This document shows, one piece after another, positions 19,850-31,420 of a stretch of DNA of 64,000 bases. The position numbers were made by a program, and so were the translations under genes. The stretch spans positions 285,001 to 349,000 of the forward strand of contig CAJNDS010002550.1 in NCBI GenBank assembly GCA_905221605.1. The letters are read 5' to 3'. This stretch comes from Symbiodinium natans (lineage: Eukaryota > Sar > Dinophyceae > Suessiales > Symbiodiniaceae). Position 1 is the stretch's first letter. Each line of letters opens with the position of its first letter. The notes beneath the pieces are model-generated. The model saw only the letters and a program-made list of their open reading frames with translations. It did not search any database and had not been told where the DNA came from.

Positions 19850-20033
19850 AATCCATGTACCTATATAGTACATACTTGGGCCTCATACTACTATATGGGA
19901 ACCCCTTTGTAGGCCAAGTAGAAAACTATGTGGCAAGACCCTAAACTCTAGACCGTAAACCCTGGCCTAAACCCATATGAGTATACGGGAACCCCTTTAA
20001 GGCCCAAGCATATACCATGCAGGTACATGGACC
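19850..20033. mobile_element. Foldback element, family 8, with CCTAAA-like DNA in the loop
   Basis: Left end CCATGTACCTATATAGTACATACTTGGGCCT; right end AGGCCCAAGCATATACCATGCAGGTACATGG. Inner arms CATACTACTATATGGGAACCCC and CATATGAGTATACGGGAACCCC. The loop contains CCTAAACTCTAGACCGTAAACCCT. A related copy lies at 39905-40016. Confidence 0.65.
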
Positions 20034-20168
20034 CTCTGGCGAAGTAAGCCCAGCTAAACCCTAAACCCCAAACCCCAAACTCATAAACCCCAAACCCCAA
20101 ACCCCAAACCCTAAACCCTAAACCCTAAACCCTAAACCCCAAACCCTAAACCCTAAACCCTAAGCCCG

Positions 20169-20243
20169 TCGCGCGAGGAGCTCGGCGATGCCTTCCTGGC
20201 GCGGGTTTTGGAAGCGTGGCCGGGTTCTCGACATGCCAGAGAA
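20169..20243 (+). CDS. Exon-like coding island, unknown protein
   Basis: Open plus-strand island between CCCTAAA arrays reading SREELGDAFLARVLEAWPGS then RHARE. The amphipathic, GC-rich composition is clearly unlike the flanking repeats. Exon edges not fixed. Confidence 0.4.
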
Positions 20244-20734
20244 CCCTAAACTCCCAAACCCAGAACCCTAAACCCTAAACCCCAAACCCCAAACCCCTAA
20301 ACCAACAAATTGAACAGCCCGTGTGATCGTTGTTGACTGGTCTTCGAAGGCCAGACGCAGAGGTTTTGAGGAGTTTTTTGTGCTGAGAGATTCGGGTTGA
20401 GGAGTTTGCAATGGGGCCACCGGTGCTGAAAAGGCCTCCGATGTGTGGAGATAGCAGCGACAGCCAGGTCACATTCGTATAGTTTCAACTGTGATGAGCT
20501 CGCCACCAGTCTTCTCGAGAAGCTGGGACAGGGTTTCCCCAATTGTCCAATTGCTTAGTAGTAGAGCAGGTACTGTAACCTTTAAGCTTTTTGCGGTATT
20601 CTAATCCCTATAAAATCCCAAAGGTTAACCTTTGACTCCCCCACGTTACTGGACATCATAGATTGAGAGTGGTGCAGTACACATCCAGCATATTCAGCAG
20701 CGACCCTAAACCCTAAACCCTAAACCCTAAACCC

Positions 20735-20817
20735 TTTGATATCCCGGGCTTCATCCACGATTCGGACGAACTCGCCTTTGAGACTGCATTGAGAAGAGGC
20801 TTGCGCATGTCCGGCGC
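20735..20817 (+). CDS. Exon-like coding island, unknown protein
   Basis: Open plus-strand island reading FDIPGFIHDSDELAFETALR then RGLRMSG, directly after a CCCTAAA array. A GC donor (GCGCAT) is available at its end. It is followed by a foldback element (20873-20975). No family recognised. Confidence 0.4.
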
Positions 20818-20872
20818 ATAGGTCCCCAAAGAGCCCGATAAACCTTTATTCAGGAATGCACCTCAAATCTTT

Positions 20873-20975
20873 GTCATAGTTGGGTACCATTTTGAATTTT
20901 TTTGAGGGTACTTAAACCCAATAAGGAAAAACAAATAAATTTAAATATGATCCCAACTATGAACTAGAAATTATG
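20873..20975. mobile_element. Foldback element, family 9
   Basis: GTCATAGTTGGGTACCATTTTGAATTTTTTTGAGGGTACTTAAACCCAATAAGGAAAAACAAATAAAT ... GATCCCAACTATGA; ends TCATAGTTGGG / CCCAACTATGA. Confidence 0.65.
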
Positions 20976-21641
20976 ATAGGGATCCGAACATGCTTCAGGG
21001 TGTATTGGGCTCGCTGGGTCATGCTTCCCTTTATCCAGGTCACGGTACGGCCTCAAAGACGAGGTGGGTGCAGCAAGCTTTGATCTGGGTCCAGAACCCG
21101 CCGACTAACCTCTTGAGGTTGTAGGATTCACTTAGGGTTCAGGGTTTAGGGTTTTAGGGTTTAGGGTTTAGGGTCTAGGGTTTAGGGTTTAGGGCCCTTT
21201 GCCACAGCCCTAAAGCCACTGCTGTTGAAGGTCCAGGCATACATCAAACCTGCAAGTGCCCGAACCAGTTAAAACTCCTGAGGAAACCTCCACTTGCAAG
21301 TGCCGGAACGCCGGCACCCAAGCAGTATACCTTAAACGATATCAGGATCCCTAAAGATGGTTCAAGGTACATTCCTTAACTATTTCAGGGGCATTGGGCC
21401 ATTGAATACCTAAACCTCTGAACCCGACCTCCACTCTACAAGTCCCAAAAATCCCTAAACCTACTGAGCCCTTAGACCCCCAAACCCCTCAACTGAAGCC
21501 CCTAACAAGACCTCTGAGCCCTCATATAATACCCCAACCACCCTATAACACCCATTACCCAGGGCAAGTTGCTGGTTCGGCGATGTTCAGAGCCCGAAGC
21601 CCTAAACGCTAAGCCCTGAACCCTAAACCCCAAACCCCAAA

Positions 21642-21750
21642 CCCTAAACCGGTTTAGGGTTTAGGGTTTAGGGTTTAGGGTTTAGGGTTTAGGGTTTAGG
21701 GTTTAGGGTTTAGGGTTTAGGGTTTAGGGTTTAGGGTTTAGGGTTTAGGA
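21642..21750. repeat. Inverted telomeric junction followed by a TTTAGGG array
   Basis: CCCTAAACC|GGTTTAGGG at 21642-21659 is a perfect 18-base palindrome joining CCCTAAA repeats to a 13-copy TTTAGGG array. Confidence 0.95.
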
Positions 21751-21824
21751 CTGGCACAGGAGGTGCGCGATCGTTCCGAAGCCCTGGCAGACCAGATCAT
21801 GGCGTGGCCGGCACACTTGTTGGG
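21749..21824 (+). CDS. Exon-like coding island, unknown protein
   Basis: Open plus-strand island starting right after the last TTTAG of a 13-copy telomeric array (TTTAG|GACTGG, AG|G rule) and reading LAQEVRDRSEALADQIMAWP then AHLLG. The telomeric repeat itself appears to provide the acceptor AG. No family recognised. Confidence 0.45.
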
Positions 21825-23799
21825 GTTTAGGGTTTAGGGTTTGGGGTTTAGGGTTTTGGGGTTTAGGGCTTAGGGTTTAGGGTTTAGGTGCTCAGGCTTT
21901 GGAGTGCTGTAAACTTCCTTACACCACAAGCCCGTGAGCCCTAAACCTGGAACTCAAAGAAGGTCCATATTCCAGGGTTCCCGTATGCGCCCGGGCACAC
22001 TTTATTTCTTACGTTACTCTTGGATCTCGGCTGTGTCACCTTTGAAATCTCTGTCACGGCAAGCTGATGCGTTGATACGCCTTTGACGTAGACGTCTTGA
22101 GCTCGTGGGTACTATGTGAAGACATTAAAGTTCCGTGGGCCCTAGTCCCTATTTCAGTCCTGTGGGCCCTACTCCCTGCAAAGCCTATATGGGAGTTTTC
22201 GAAAGTAAGGGGCCCCAAAAAATAGACCTTAAATAGTAGGACTCCCTTCTAATAATAAGGACCCCAAAAAGGTACCCCTCAATTTCGGAAACCCCATATG
22301 GCCCTTAGAAATTAGAGATGGCCTCGCAGACATCCCAGTGCAGAGTTTCTGGCTTAAGGTTGATCAAGGTTCGGGGTTTTCGGCTTCGGATGAGCCTGTG
22401 GCTCCTTGCAGAAGGCTGCAGCACAGAGTGTCGCAGCGTTGCACGACATCTCAGGTGAGGGTGTTTGGTTGATGAAGCTTGGCAGCTAAGACCATGCAGC
22501 CCTAAACCCTAAACCTTAAACCCTGAACCCTGAACCCTAAACCCTGGTTCTTGCATGGTTGACAAAGCTTGCTGGCTTCAAGGGGCTCAGGGCTTCTAGG
22601 GTTGAGGATGCTTCTGCCCGAAACTGAAAACCTCTACACCCTTAACTCCCTTAACCCTTCAAGCCTTTAAACCCTAAGCCCTTAACCCGAAACCCTAAAC
22701 CCTAAACCCTCTCAGACCTGAAGCTCAAATCCTTGCAGCTGCCAGGAGGCCACATCGGAGTTGTCCCACGACGTCCGTGATGGCCTGAATGTCCCGGGCT
22801 CGGGGTTTAGGGTTTAGGGTTTAGGGTTTCGGGTTTGGGGATTCGGGTTTGGGGTTTGGGGTTTGGGGTTTGGGGTTTGGGGTTTGGGGTTTGGGGTTTG
22901 GGGTTGCGGTTTGGGGTTAGGCTTGTTTAGGGTTTTTTGGGGGGGTTTAGGGTGGATGGGGCTATGGGGGTCAAGGGTTAGAGTTCCCAGAGGCTGGTTG
23001 CCATACTTTTGATTGAGCGTTTCCTAGGGTTTGTCCATTTCTGGCCCCCGCAACGATACAGCAATCACTGCAAACCAGAAGCACGTATTCGCTGCTTTTC
23101 GAGCTCAATGGTTTCTTTTAGAGTTTCAGGATGTTCAGGTTCAGGGTTTAGGGTTCCGACGCTGCCCCATGACACCGGGCAACACAATGCAACAACGATG
23201 CAGGACCTTAGGGTTTAGGGTTTAGGGCTTAGGGTTTAAGATATATTTCCTTAGTTGAGGCGTAGAGGCTTGCAGGCCCAAGCTGACTTCGTTGCTGGTA
23301 GCGCGCTTAGTTGCTATTTCGAGCTTTCGAAAACGCTTGTGTAAGGGACTTGCCAGCCTAAAGAACCCAGAAGTCCGGGTTCCTATGCCCTGAGCCCTTC
23401 TAGCGTTTAGGGTTTTGAGGGGTTTAGGGTAGCCCCTAAACCCTAAACCCTAAACCCGAAACCCTAAACCCGAAACCCTAAACCCGAAACCCTAAACCCT
23501 AAACCCCCTGAAACCTTTGGGGCCCAGGTTCTGGCCTGCCTGCTGCGTGCGCCGAAGGCCTCGCCGAAAGCTTCGGCGCTGGAGGCGTGCCCTCTCGGGC
23601 TTCGAGAGAGCTTTAGGGTTTAGGGTTTAGGGTTTAGGGTTTAGGGTTTAGGGTTTAGGGTTTAGGGTTTAGGGTTCAGCATCTCTGGTCCAAGCATTCA
23701 CTAGTTGAGCAGCTTTCAAGGCCATAGGGGAATACCCACCCGCCCATTGGGTCCCACACCATTAGGAAAAAAACATCCTAAACCCTAGGGCCCCGACCC

Positions 23800-24745
23800 C
23801 GTGAAAATCCTAAACCCTGGGCCCCGACCTCCTGAAAATCCTAAACCCTCAACCTCTCTCTCCCTTTTTTATTTAAACCTTAAGGTGGAGCCAAAACCGG
23901 ACCCCCTCCCCGGACCCAGTGAAAAACCCGAACCCTGGCCCCTCGAGCCCGTGAAAAAAAAACCAGTGACAAACCTGCACCCTGGGGCCCCGACACCCGA
24001 GAAAACCTTGAGTTTGATGTTCGAGGGCGGGTTGTGGAAAATTCAGGTCCTTACTAGGTCTCCCAAGCCAGTGAAAAACCGAACCCTGGCCCCTCGACGA
24101 CAGTGAAAAACCCGAACCCTGGCCCTTCGAGGCCTTAAGAAAAAAAAACAGTGAAAAATCGAATCCTGGGGCCCCGACGCCCGAGAGGTTTTATTGGGTC
24201 TTCCGAAGCCAGTGAAAAACCTGAACCCTGGCCCCCCGACGCCAGTGAAAAACCCGAACCCTGGCCCCTCGAGGCCGTGAACCGGTGAAAAACCTGAACC
24301 CTGGGGCCTCAGGGCCTTACTAGGTCTCCGACGCCAGTGAAAAACCGAACCCTGGCCCCTCGACGCCAGTGAAAAACCCGAACCCTGGCCCCTCGAGCCC
24401 GTGAAAAACAAAAACAGTGAAAATCCTGAACCCTGGCCCCTCGAGCCCGTGAAAAAAAAAGCGAAAACCTGAACCCCGGAGCCCCCAAGCCTACGAAGAA
24501 ACTGAACCATCGGTGGAAAACATAGAAAACCAGTGAAAAACCTGAACCCTGGCCCTTCCAGAGGCCAGTGAAAATCCTGAACCCTGGCCCCTCGCGCCCG
24601 TGAAAAAAAATCGAAAACCTGAACACTGGAGCCCCCAAGCCTACGAAGAAACTGAACCATAGGTGGAAAACATAGAAAACCAGTGAAAAACCTGAACCCT
24701 GGCCCTTCGAGAGGCCAGTGAAAATCCTGAACCCTGGCCCCTCAA
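23800..24745. repeat. Minisatellite, about 33-37 base units
   Basis: Repeated GTGAAAAACCCGAACCCTGGCCCCTCGA with variants (CCTGAACCCTGG, GCCCCGACGCC). A higher-order unit of about 180 bases, including CCCAAGCCTACGAAGAAACTGAACCATCGGTGGAAAACATAG, occurs twice (from about 24483 and 24633). Long minus-strand frames through it are repeat artefacts. Confidence 0.9.
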
Positions 24746-24750
24746 TGCCG

Positions 24751-24860
24751 GTTTGTGTGCAAATCCACGAAGGTTTGTGTGCAAATCCACGAAGGTTTGT
24801 GTGCAAATCCACGAAGGTTTGTGTGCAAATCCACGAAGGTTTGTGTGCAAATCCACGAAG
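24751..24860. repeat. Perfect 22-base tandem repeat, five copies
   Basis: GTTTGTGTGCAAATCCACGA plus AG, five identical copies back to back at the end of the preceding minisatellite. Confidence 0.98.
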
Positions 24861-24891
24861 GGGTTTAAGGTTTAAATATATAATGTAGGAG

Positions 24892-24963
24892 AGGTTTAGG
24901 GTTTAGGGTTTAGGGTTTAGGGTTTAGGGTTTAGGGTTTAGGGTTTAGGGTTTAGGGTTTAGG
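24892..24963. repeat. TTTAGGG array
   Basis: About ten perfect units. Confidence 0.95.
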
Positions 24964-25131
24964 CACCTCTCAATTGAGGACTTTAACTTAAACCATATTA
25001 GGATCCCGACCATGACTTAAGGTATATTCCTTACTGAAGGGGTGTTGGGCTCTTTGGGAGTTGGGGGGTTTCTGAAAGAATTTCAACAATAAACAATCAC
25101 CACAAAGAAGAGCAACAACAGTCTCAACCCC

Positions 25132-25239
25132 CCAGAGACTCCAAAACCCCTTAATTAAGGAATATCCCTTAAATTATAATAGGAACCCTGATATGATTTA
25201 AGGGATATTCCTTAATTAAGGGGTTTTGGAGTCTCTGGG
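25132..25239. mobile_element. Palindromic element, family 3
   Basis: Same family as 14022-14132: CCAGAGACTCCAAAACCCCTTAATTAAGG on the left and its reverse complement on the right, with a short centre (AATAGGAACCCTGAT). Confidence 0.8.
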
Positions 25240-25559
25240 CCTAAACCCCAAACCCGAACAACCTAAAGTCCGATTGGCTTTGTGTCGATCCTCTGCGGCA
25301 TCGTGTCAAAGGCAGCAGCACTTGCGACTGAATTCTTGGAGTGATCAGTATTGCGGTTAAGGGTTTAGGGTTCAAGGTGTAGGGTTTAGGGTTTAGGGTT
25401 TAGGGTTTAGGGTTTAGGGTTTAGGGTTTAGGGTTTTTCAGTGTACCTTGGGACTGCGACCCAGGTGCCTTCCAACCGAAGCATTCTTGTAGAACTATTG
25501 TTGGGCTGACTACAAAAAATAGAGCGCGCGCGGGGATTGTTGTAGGGTAGGGCTCACGC

Positions 25560-25668
25560 TCACGTAATATGTAGGGTCGGAATAATCACTAGTGGTATTC
25601 CCTTGTAATCCCTTTATGATCATACTCTAAGAACCCCCCAAACCCTGTTCCAATTCTTCAGGCCGATA
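25560..25668. mobile_element. Foldback-type element, family 6
   Basis: GTAGGGTCGGAATAATCACTAGTGGTATTCCCTTGTAATCCC ... ATACTCTAAGAACCCCCCAAACCCTGTTCC, same order as the other family 6 copies. Confidence 0.55.
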
Positions 25669-25688
25669 TATAACTCGGAACACTCCAG

Positions 25689-25783
25689 GAGCACTTGGCC
25701 GAAATGCTACGCCAAGCCAGCTACAAGGAGGCGTGGGAGACCTCCAGGGAAGCTGCAGACATTCAGCCATGCTGTGGGTGTAA
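25689..25783 (+). CDS. Exon-like coding island, unknown protein
   Basis: Open plus-strand island after CTCCAG|GAG reading EHLAEMLRQASYKEAWETSR then EAADIQPCC, a probable helix. It lies between a foldback element (about 25547-25668) and a CCCTAAA array. No family recognised. Confidence 0.45.
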
Positions 25784-26766
25784 CCCTAAACCCTAAACCC
25801 TAAACCCTAAACCCTAAACCCTAAACCCTAAACCCTAAACCAGAGAGAGGGTTTAGAGTTCAAGGGCTGTGTGTTTAGGGTGTAGGACTTCGGGTGGCTG
25901 TGTGGACTCTGAACCAGAAACGGCTAGTTGCTTGAGAACCACCCAAAGTTATCTTGTTGCTTAAGAACCACCCAGAAAGTGCACAACTTGTCTTCCACCC
26001 TAAACCCTAAACCCTTAACCCTTAACCCTTAACCCTTAAACCCAAAACCCTAATAAGCACGGTATAAGGATCGCCATCCTGGATCCTCCAAGCTTGTGTC
26101 ACCAAAATCAGGGGGGGTTTCCAGGGTGTAGGGTTCAGGATTTGGGGCTGAGGGCTTCGGGTTTAGGGCAACTGCATGACAGCAAAAACAGCGTGCGATT
26201 TCTGAGAAAATTCTCCCTACTGTACATTTTACCAGCGGATATCTGGGCCCGGGGGAACACCACTTTTCCTTGTAATGAACCCTTTGCTGGTATGAGTATC
26301 TTTGTCCCTCCCAAAATCGTAGCGTCGAGATAAAGATGTCGCAAAAAGCCCGAAACCTTAAGCCCTAAACCCTAGCCGTGCAAGTAACAAACTCCCACAA
26401 TCATGTCATGATCCCTCAGACGTACTGCGTTCGGATTAACTACCAATAGCCTTCCCTCATATTCCGGCCCAAAACCCCATTCTAATGATTAATGCACGGT
26501 CGTTTCTAGGGCCTGATACCCTCAGCACGTGTACGAACATTGCATAAGGAGAAAACCTGCGGTGAGTAGCATCAAAGTATGACACACGCGCCAGCCCAGC
26601 GAAGAGGCAAACATGTAGAACACCAAGGAGACTGTGGTGGTTCTTGCAAGTACAGCCACTGGCTGAAAAAAACAGAGGAACTCGACAAGTGAGATTGATC
26701 CCTTACCCGTAATGTTTTGGAGGTTTCTGACCTTTGAGTACACATGTCCATTTTGTTCAACTCAAG

Positions 26767-26935
26767 GCGCTGAAACAGATCCAACCAGCATCAGCTCGAC
26801 CAGCCTTTGATACATCGCGCGTGCACACTTGTGACATGACGAGCGATGTCTCAACCGAGCTCGTGGTTTGCTCAGCCCTTCGTGACAACGACCGCGTCAA
26901 CAAAGCCTACGTCGCTCAGATGGACGAAATACTAG
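26767..26935 (+). CDS. Well-defined exon, unknown protein
   Basis: A 169-base open island starting after CTCAAG|G and ending ACTAG|GTAGGCCC. It reads ALKQIQPASARPAFDTSRVH, TCDMTSDVSTELVVCSALRD and NDRVNKAYVAQMDEILG. The donor GTAGGC is the first base of a foldback element of a type seen elsewhere (near 31690 and 57510). This is one of the clearest exons outside the two identified genes. No family recognised. Confidence 0.55.
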
Positions 26936-27662
26936 GTAGGCCCTTGGGATGGTTTACATTTTCCCTTATTGGGTTTAAGAGGATCATATTCAGGAATGCT
27001 GGAATACTTGTCAGAGGGCTTTGAGGGCCTTCCTTGCATAAGCTTGTCAGACTCGGAGCTGTCCAGAATTGCCGGGAAAACTAAACCTAAAAGGGTTTAG
27101 GGTTTAGGGTTCAGGGTTTAGGATTTAGGGTATAGGGTTTAGGGTTTAGGATAACCTAACTCATGGATCCTCTACAGCGAGTTTCAAGTATAGTCTCAAG
27201 TCTCAAGGAACTCAGGAAGATCAGAGCATGATCCTGTTTACCACACAGTGCTACGATGACGATGGTATTCTGAAATATATGTATATGTGTATATATACAT
27301 ATAACCCTAAACCCTAAGGATCAAGTGTCAACAAACACCCCCTCCCCCAACATCCCGGAGCCCTAATCTCCCTGGAGGCGGTCGCGTCGCTGCTCTGGAT
27401 GCGGCGCCTCTCCATGCGGAGTGCGCGGCTCTCAATGTGGGCATGGGGGTTTAGGGTTTAGGGTTTAGGGTTTAGGGGTGCGTTCAAATGGCTTCAATGG
27501 CTTTGAAGAGTCTGGAAAGCACTTAGGCATCTTGGTTCTGGTGCTCTGGCATGGGTTCTGGGCACGTGGGGGTGCAGTAGTGTTGATGAGACCTAGTATA
27601 CTGTGTGGGCTCGTGGTATGCTCCAAGTAATCCGGCATCACCTCTGGTTCAGTCACCAGTCA

Positions 27663-27800
27663 GTCTCCACCCTACAGCACCGCATATGAAGCAGGGTGCA
27701 TATTACTGTTCTTGGTGAGTGTATATAAGGTTCCTGTTTAATATTGGTGAGTGTATATACCTGGTGTCCCTTTAGAGGTACAAGAAATAAACACCCTACT
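27663..27800. mobile_element. Element family 10 (GTGAGTGTATATA)
   Basis: CATATGAAGCAGGGTGCATATTACTGTTCTTGGTGAGTGTATATAAGGTTCCTG ... AATATTGGTGAGTGTATATACCTGGTGTCCCTTT ... GAAATAAACACCCTACT. The internal 13-mer GTGAGTGTATATA occurs twice. Confidence 0.55.
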
Positions 27801-27910
27801 ACATATACCTACTTTGGGGTCGGAACTCTAAACAACACATGCCTCTTCTTGCAGAAAACATGCCTACTTCGGGCTATTGGCGGAGCCCCCGGAGTATGTA
27901 GCCCTAAACC

Positions 27911-27985
27911 AGAAAACCCTAAACCCTAAACCCTAAACCCTAAACCCTAAACCCTAAACCCTAAACCCTAAACCCTAAACCCTAA
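27911..27985. repeat. CCCTAAA array
   Basis: About ten perfect units. Confidence 0.95.
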
Positions 27986-29958
27986 GTATGTATAAGCCTT
28001 ATAAGCCCTAAACTCAGGGACTTTTTGGGGTTTAGGGCCAGGGGCTAAGGGATTCTAGGGCTTTGAGGGTTTAGGGCTTGTAGATTTTTGAGTTGGTTTA
28101 TGTTTTGAACCGTGTCTCCGGCGGGGGGTGCGCCTCCAAGATGGGTTTTGGGTTTTGGGTTTAGGCTGTAGAACAGCTCCCATGCGAGAATCTTCATATT
28201 ATCAGCATCCCCTTTTACCGATACCCCCCCCCCCCCCCCCCCCAACCAAAAAAGCAGTAAACAAACAAACAAAAAACTCGAATCCCATCATAGGAAAGGG
28301 GTACCGGGCGCCCTTTACTTGGGAAGTACCCCGAGGCGAGAGCGAGCGAATCTTGGAATCAGTAGCCCTAAACCCTAAACCCTAAACCCTAAATGTTAAA
28401 TCCTTCTTTCTTTTTTGTTTTTTTGGGAGGGGGGGGGGGGGGGTTCTAAGGTTCAACAGATCCTGAAGTTTAAGAAAGGGACTCCGGCGCTCCAGCAGTC
28501 TGAGGCCCGAAGTCCCCGGCTCTGTCCCCTGGGTTTCGGGTTTAGGGGCTTAGGGGTTTTGGGGTTTAGGGTTTAGGGTTTAGGGGTTCGGGTTCAGGGT
28601 TTCGGGTTTAGGGTTTAGGGTTTAGGGCCGGTGTAGGGTTTAGGGCTAAACCCTAAAGCTTGAAGCTCAAAAACGCTATGCTTCGCAAGGCTCCGCTTTG
28701 GAAGGCCAGTCAGAAACACGTTCACAAAGGGCCTAAGGCAGTTGTGGGAACTAAATTTCAAGGCTTTCGGGTCATGGGGCTTTAGGCTTTTTGGCTTTTA
28801 GGGTTGCTTAGGCTGTGCAGCTTTCTCGCGTGACTAGGGCTTGCGTTTTCGGGTTTGAGGTTTCGGGCTCGGGGCTGACTACGGTTTAAGACCCTAGACC
28901 CCAAGCCCTAAACCCTCAACCCTTAACCCTTAACCCCTTACCCTTAACCCTGAACCCTAAACCCCAAACCGAGTTTAATATTGTAGGGATTAAACCCTAA
29001 ACCCTTAACCCTAAACCGTATCTAAGAATTGAATGGTTTAGGGATTTAGGGTTTAGGGTTTAGGGACTAGGAGGGGGGGGGGGGGTTGCGGATCCTCCAT
29101 CCCGATGAAGCCGTGGACCGACTCGCTTGGGCTGCAAGGTTGTGGGGGATTTTGCAACCTAGGGATCAAAGGGTCTAGGGCCTAGGGTTTAGGGTTTAGG
29201 GTTTAGGGTTGAGGGTTTAGGGTTTAGGGTTTGGGGTTCGGGGTTTGGGGTTTGGGGTTTAGGGTCTTTGAGTAGCTACATGGGTTGTCTAAGAGTGGCT
29301 ACATGGGTTGAGGTTGAGGGTTTAGGGTTGCGGGTTTGGGGTTGAGGGTGCAGGGTTTGGGGCTTCACGCAAGGGATCGGGGACTCACGGTCGTTATCAA
29401 CCTTTCAGCTGGTGTGGCATTTCCAGGTTCAAGGTCGAGAGTGTAAGGCGTAAGCTTCATGTAAGTAGCAAGGTCCGCAAGCCTCCTGGTAAGCTCCTAA
29501 ACCCTAAACCCTAAACCCTAAACCCTAAACCCTAAACCCTAAACCCTAAACCCTAAACCCGAAACCCTAAACCCTAAACCTCAACATGGCCTTCGTGCCA
29601 AGCAGCCCTGGTAGCAACAACCCTTTGAGCCTTTGTTTTCGGTCACGGGCGTGGCGCCGGCTCCAGAACCAGCTGCAAAATTTCTGGGTTCAGGGTTTGG
29701 GGTTCAGGGTTTGGGGTTTAGGGTTTAGGGTTTAGGGTCTAGGTGTAGGGTGTAGGGTGTAGAGTTTAGGGTTTAGGGTTTAGGGTTTAGGGTTTAGGGT
29801 TTAGGGTGTAGGGTTTCGTCTTACGAGCACTTACTGTCTTATTCGTGCCTCAAGGTATTGTAGCAGCCTGTTCCTCTGGGAAGAGAGCCTTTGCACAGGC
29901 CTGTGCAGATGCGACAGAGATTGCACTCAAGGACTTCGGGGTTTAGGACATACAATGG

Positions 29959-30022
29959 TTTAGGGTTTAGGGTTTAGGGTTTAGGGTTTAGGGTTTAGGG
30001 TTTAGGGTTTAGGGTTTAGGGT
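29959..30022. repeat. TTTAGGG array
   Basis: About nine perfect units. Confidence 0.95.
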
Positions 30023-30545
30023 TACAATGTTTCAGGGTTCACGGTTTACGGTTTAGGGTTTGTTTACAGGTCTCTGGGACGTTTGATTCATACCCCTAGA
30101 TGTTGTCCTCTTTGGGGCTCTTCTGCATCTCCAAGGCATTCCATCAAAAGAACACACGGCGGCTACTTCCGTTTGGGCACCGATACAGAGTGGGAATCGT
30201 GGCACTTTACCTGAAACTCACGACCCTAAACCCGGCACCCTAAACTATACAGTAACTAAATCCCAAACCCGGCACTGCCAGTTAGGTGGAGTCATTAGCA
30301 GACGAAGGTTGTTTAGGATGTGGGGCTTAGGGCTTAGGGACAACGTGCAATTGTCGAAACGCTTCTCCCGGAAGCCCTCAAGCGATCTACAAACCTCCAG
30401 CTGCACACAATTTCTACCCATGATCTAAGCATGAACCCTAAACCCTAAACCCTAAACCCTATATAAACCCTAAACCCTAAACCCTAAACCCTAAACCCTA
30501 AACCCCCCCAAAACAACCTGACGCCCAACCTCACGGCGCAAGCAG

Positions 30546-30630
30546 GACAAGTCCTTCGTCCGGGATCATTTTGCGGATGCGGTGCACTGCCTGGCCTCCA
30601 TTGCAGACACCGCCAACCAAGAGGAGGCCT
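30546..30630 (+). CDS. Exon-like coding island, unknown protein
   Basis: Open plus-strand island after CAAGCAG|G reading DKSFVRDHFADAVHCLASIA then DTANQEEAC, with GC donors available at its end (GCCTGC, GCAGGG). CCCTAAA repeats precede it and TTTAGGG repeats follow. No family recognised. Confidence 0.5.
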
Positions 30631-30709
30631 GCAGGGTTTAGGGTTTAGGGTTGAATTAGGGTTTAGGGTCTAGGGTCTAGGGTCTAGGGTTTAGGGAAGA
30701 AAGGGTGTA

Positions 30710-30823
30710 CTTAGAGGTTTCATGGGTACTTATAAGTGGGTTCGAAGCACCCTAACCCAGGAAGGTTATAACCATAGTTCCCCTGAATATAGCCCCACTA
30801 ATAAGTACCCATGAACCTCCAAG
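30710..30823. mobile_element. Foldback element, family 2
   Basis: Ends CTTAGAGGTTTCATGGGTACT and AAGTACCCATGAACCTCCAAG; inner sequence GGTTATAACCATAG. Confidence 0.7.
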
Positions 30824-30840
30824 CATGTGCTGTGGCTCCA

Positions 30841-30906
30841 GGACGTGGTGTTGAGTTCTTGCAACAACTTGAAGTAAAGTCGCGGCTCAACATGTTGACT
30901 CCATTA
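30841..30906 (+). CDS. Exon-like coding island, unknown protein
   Basis: Open plus-strand island reading GRGVEFLQQLEVKSRLNMLT, next to a foldback element (30710-30823). A longer open frame of 67 codons lies just downstream (30934-31137), but its edges could not be fixed. No family recognised. Confidence 0.35.
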
Positions 30907-31261
30907 GTACTTTAGAGCCCGCACAAACGGTGAATGGATAACAGTGATTGCATACACCTGGATGAAGTGCAGATCCGGGCATGCGCAGCTATGCACTCAG
31001 CACATCTGTGCTGCTGTCTCTGCATCCTGTGGCGAGGCCCTCTAGGCAAGGATCGTGGTTTGAACTTAGTAACGGGCCAAACCCAGCCTATCAAACAGCC
31101 GCAGCCGACAACGTTTGAAGCAGTGCAGCGAGTATGATGCCAAGTTCCGAAAAATGGCGCACATCCGCACATCCGCACCCCCCAGCCATGTTCCAAAGCC
31201 GGAAGCTTGCCCTAGAGCAGGAATCTCTGCATCCTCCGTATGAAGCCCCAAACCCTAAACC

Positions 31262-31420
31262 CTATAAATCCTACATGCTGTCACATGAAGCAGGGTTTAT
31301 ACTACCGTTTTTGGTGGGTGTATATAAGGTTCCCTTTGTAATATTGGTGAGTGTATATACTGGGTGTCCTTTTGGGGGGGGGGGGGGGGGAAAAAGAAAT
31401 GTATACCCTACTTCACATCC
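31262..31420. mobile_element. Element family 10, with G-run insertion
   Basis: CACATGAAGCAGGGTTTATACTACCGTTTTTGGTGGGTGTATATAAGGTTCCC ... AATATTGGTGAGTGTATATACTGGGTGTCCTTTT, then 16 G, then GAAATGTATACCCTACTTC. Homologous to 27663-27800. Confidence 0.6.

Noticed and set aside
24043-24856. Overlapping minus-strand frames of 71-205 codons (repeated GFSLV / GFRFF motifs)
   Set aside because: They follow the minisatellite period; overlapping frames are equally open and there is no unique domain.
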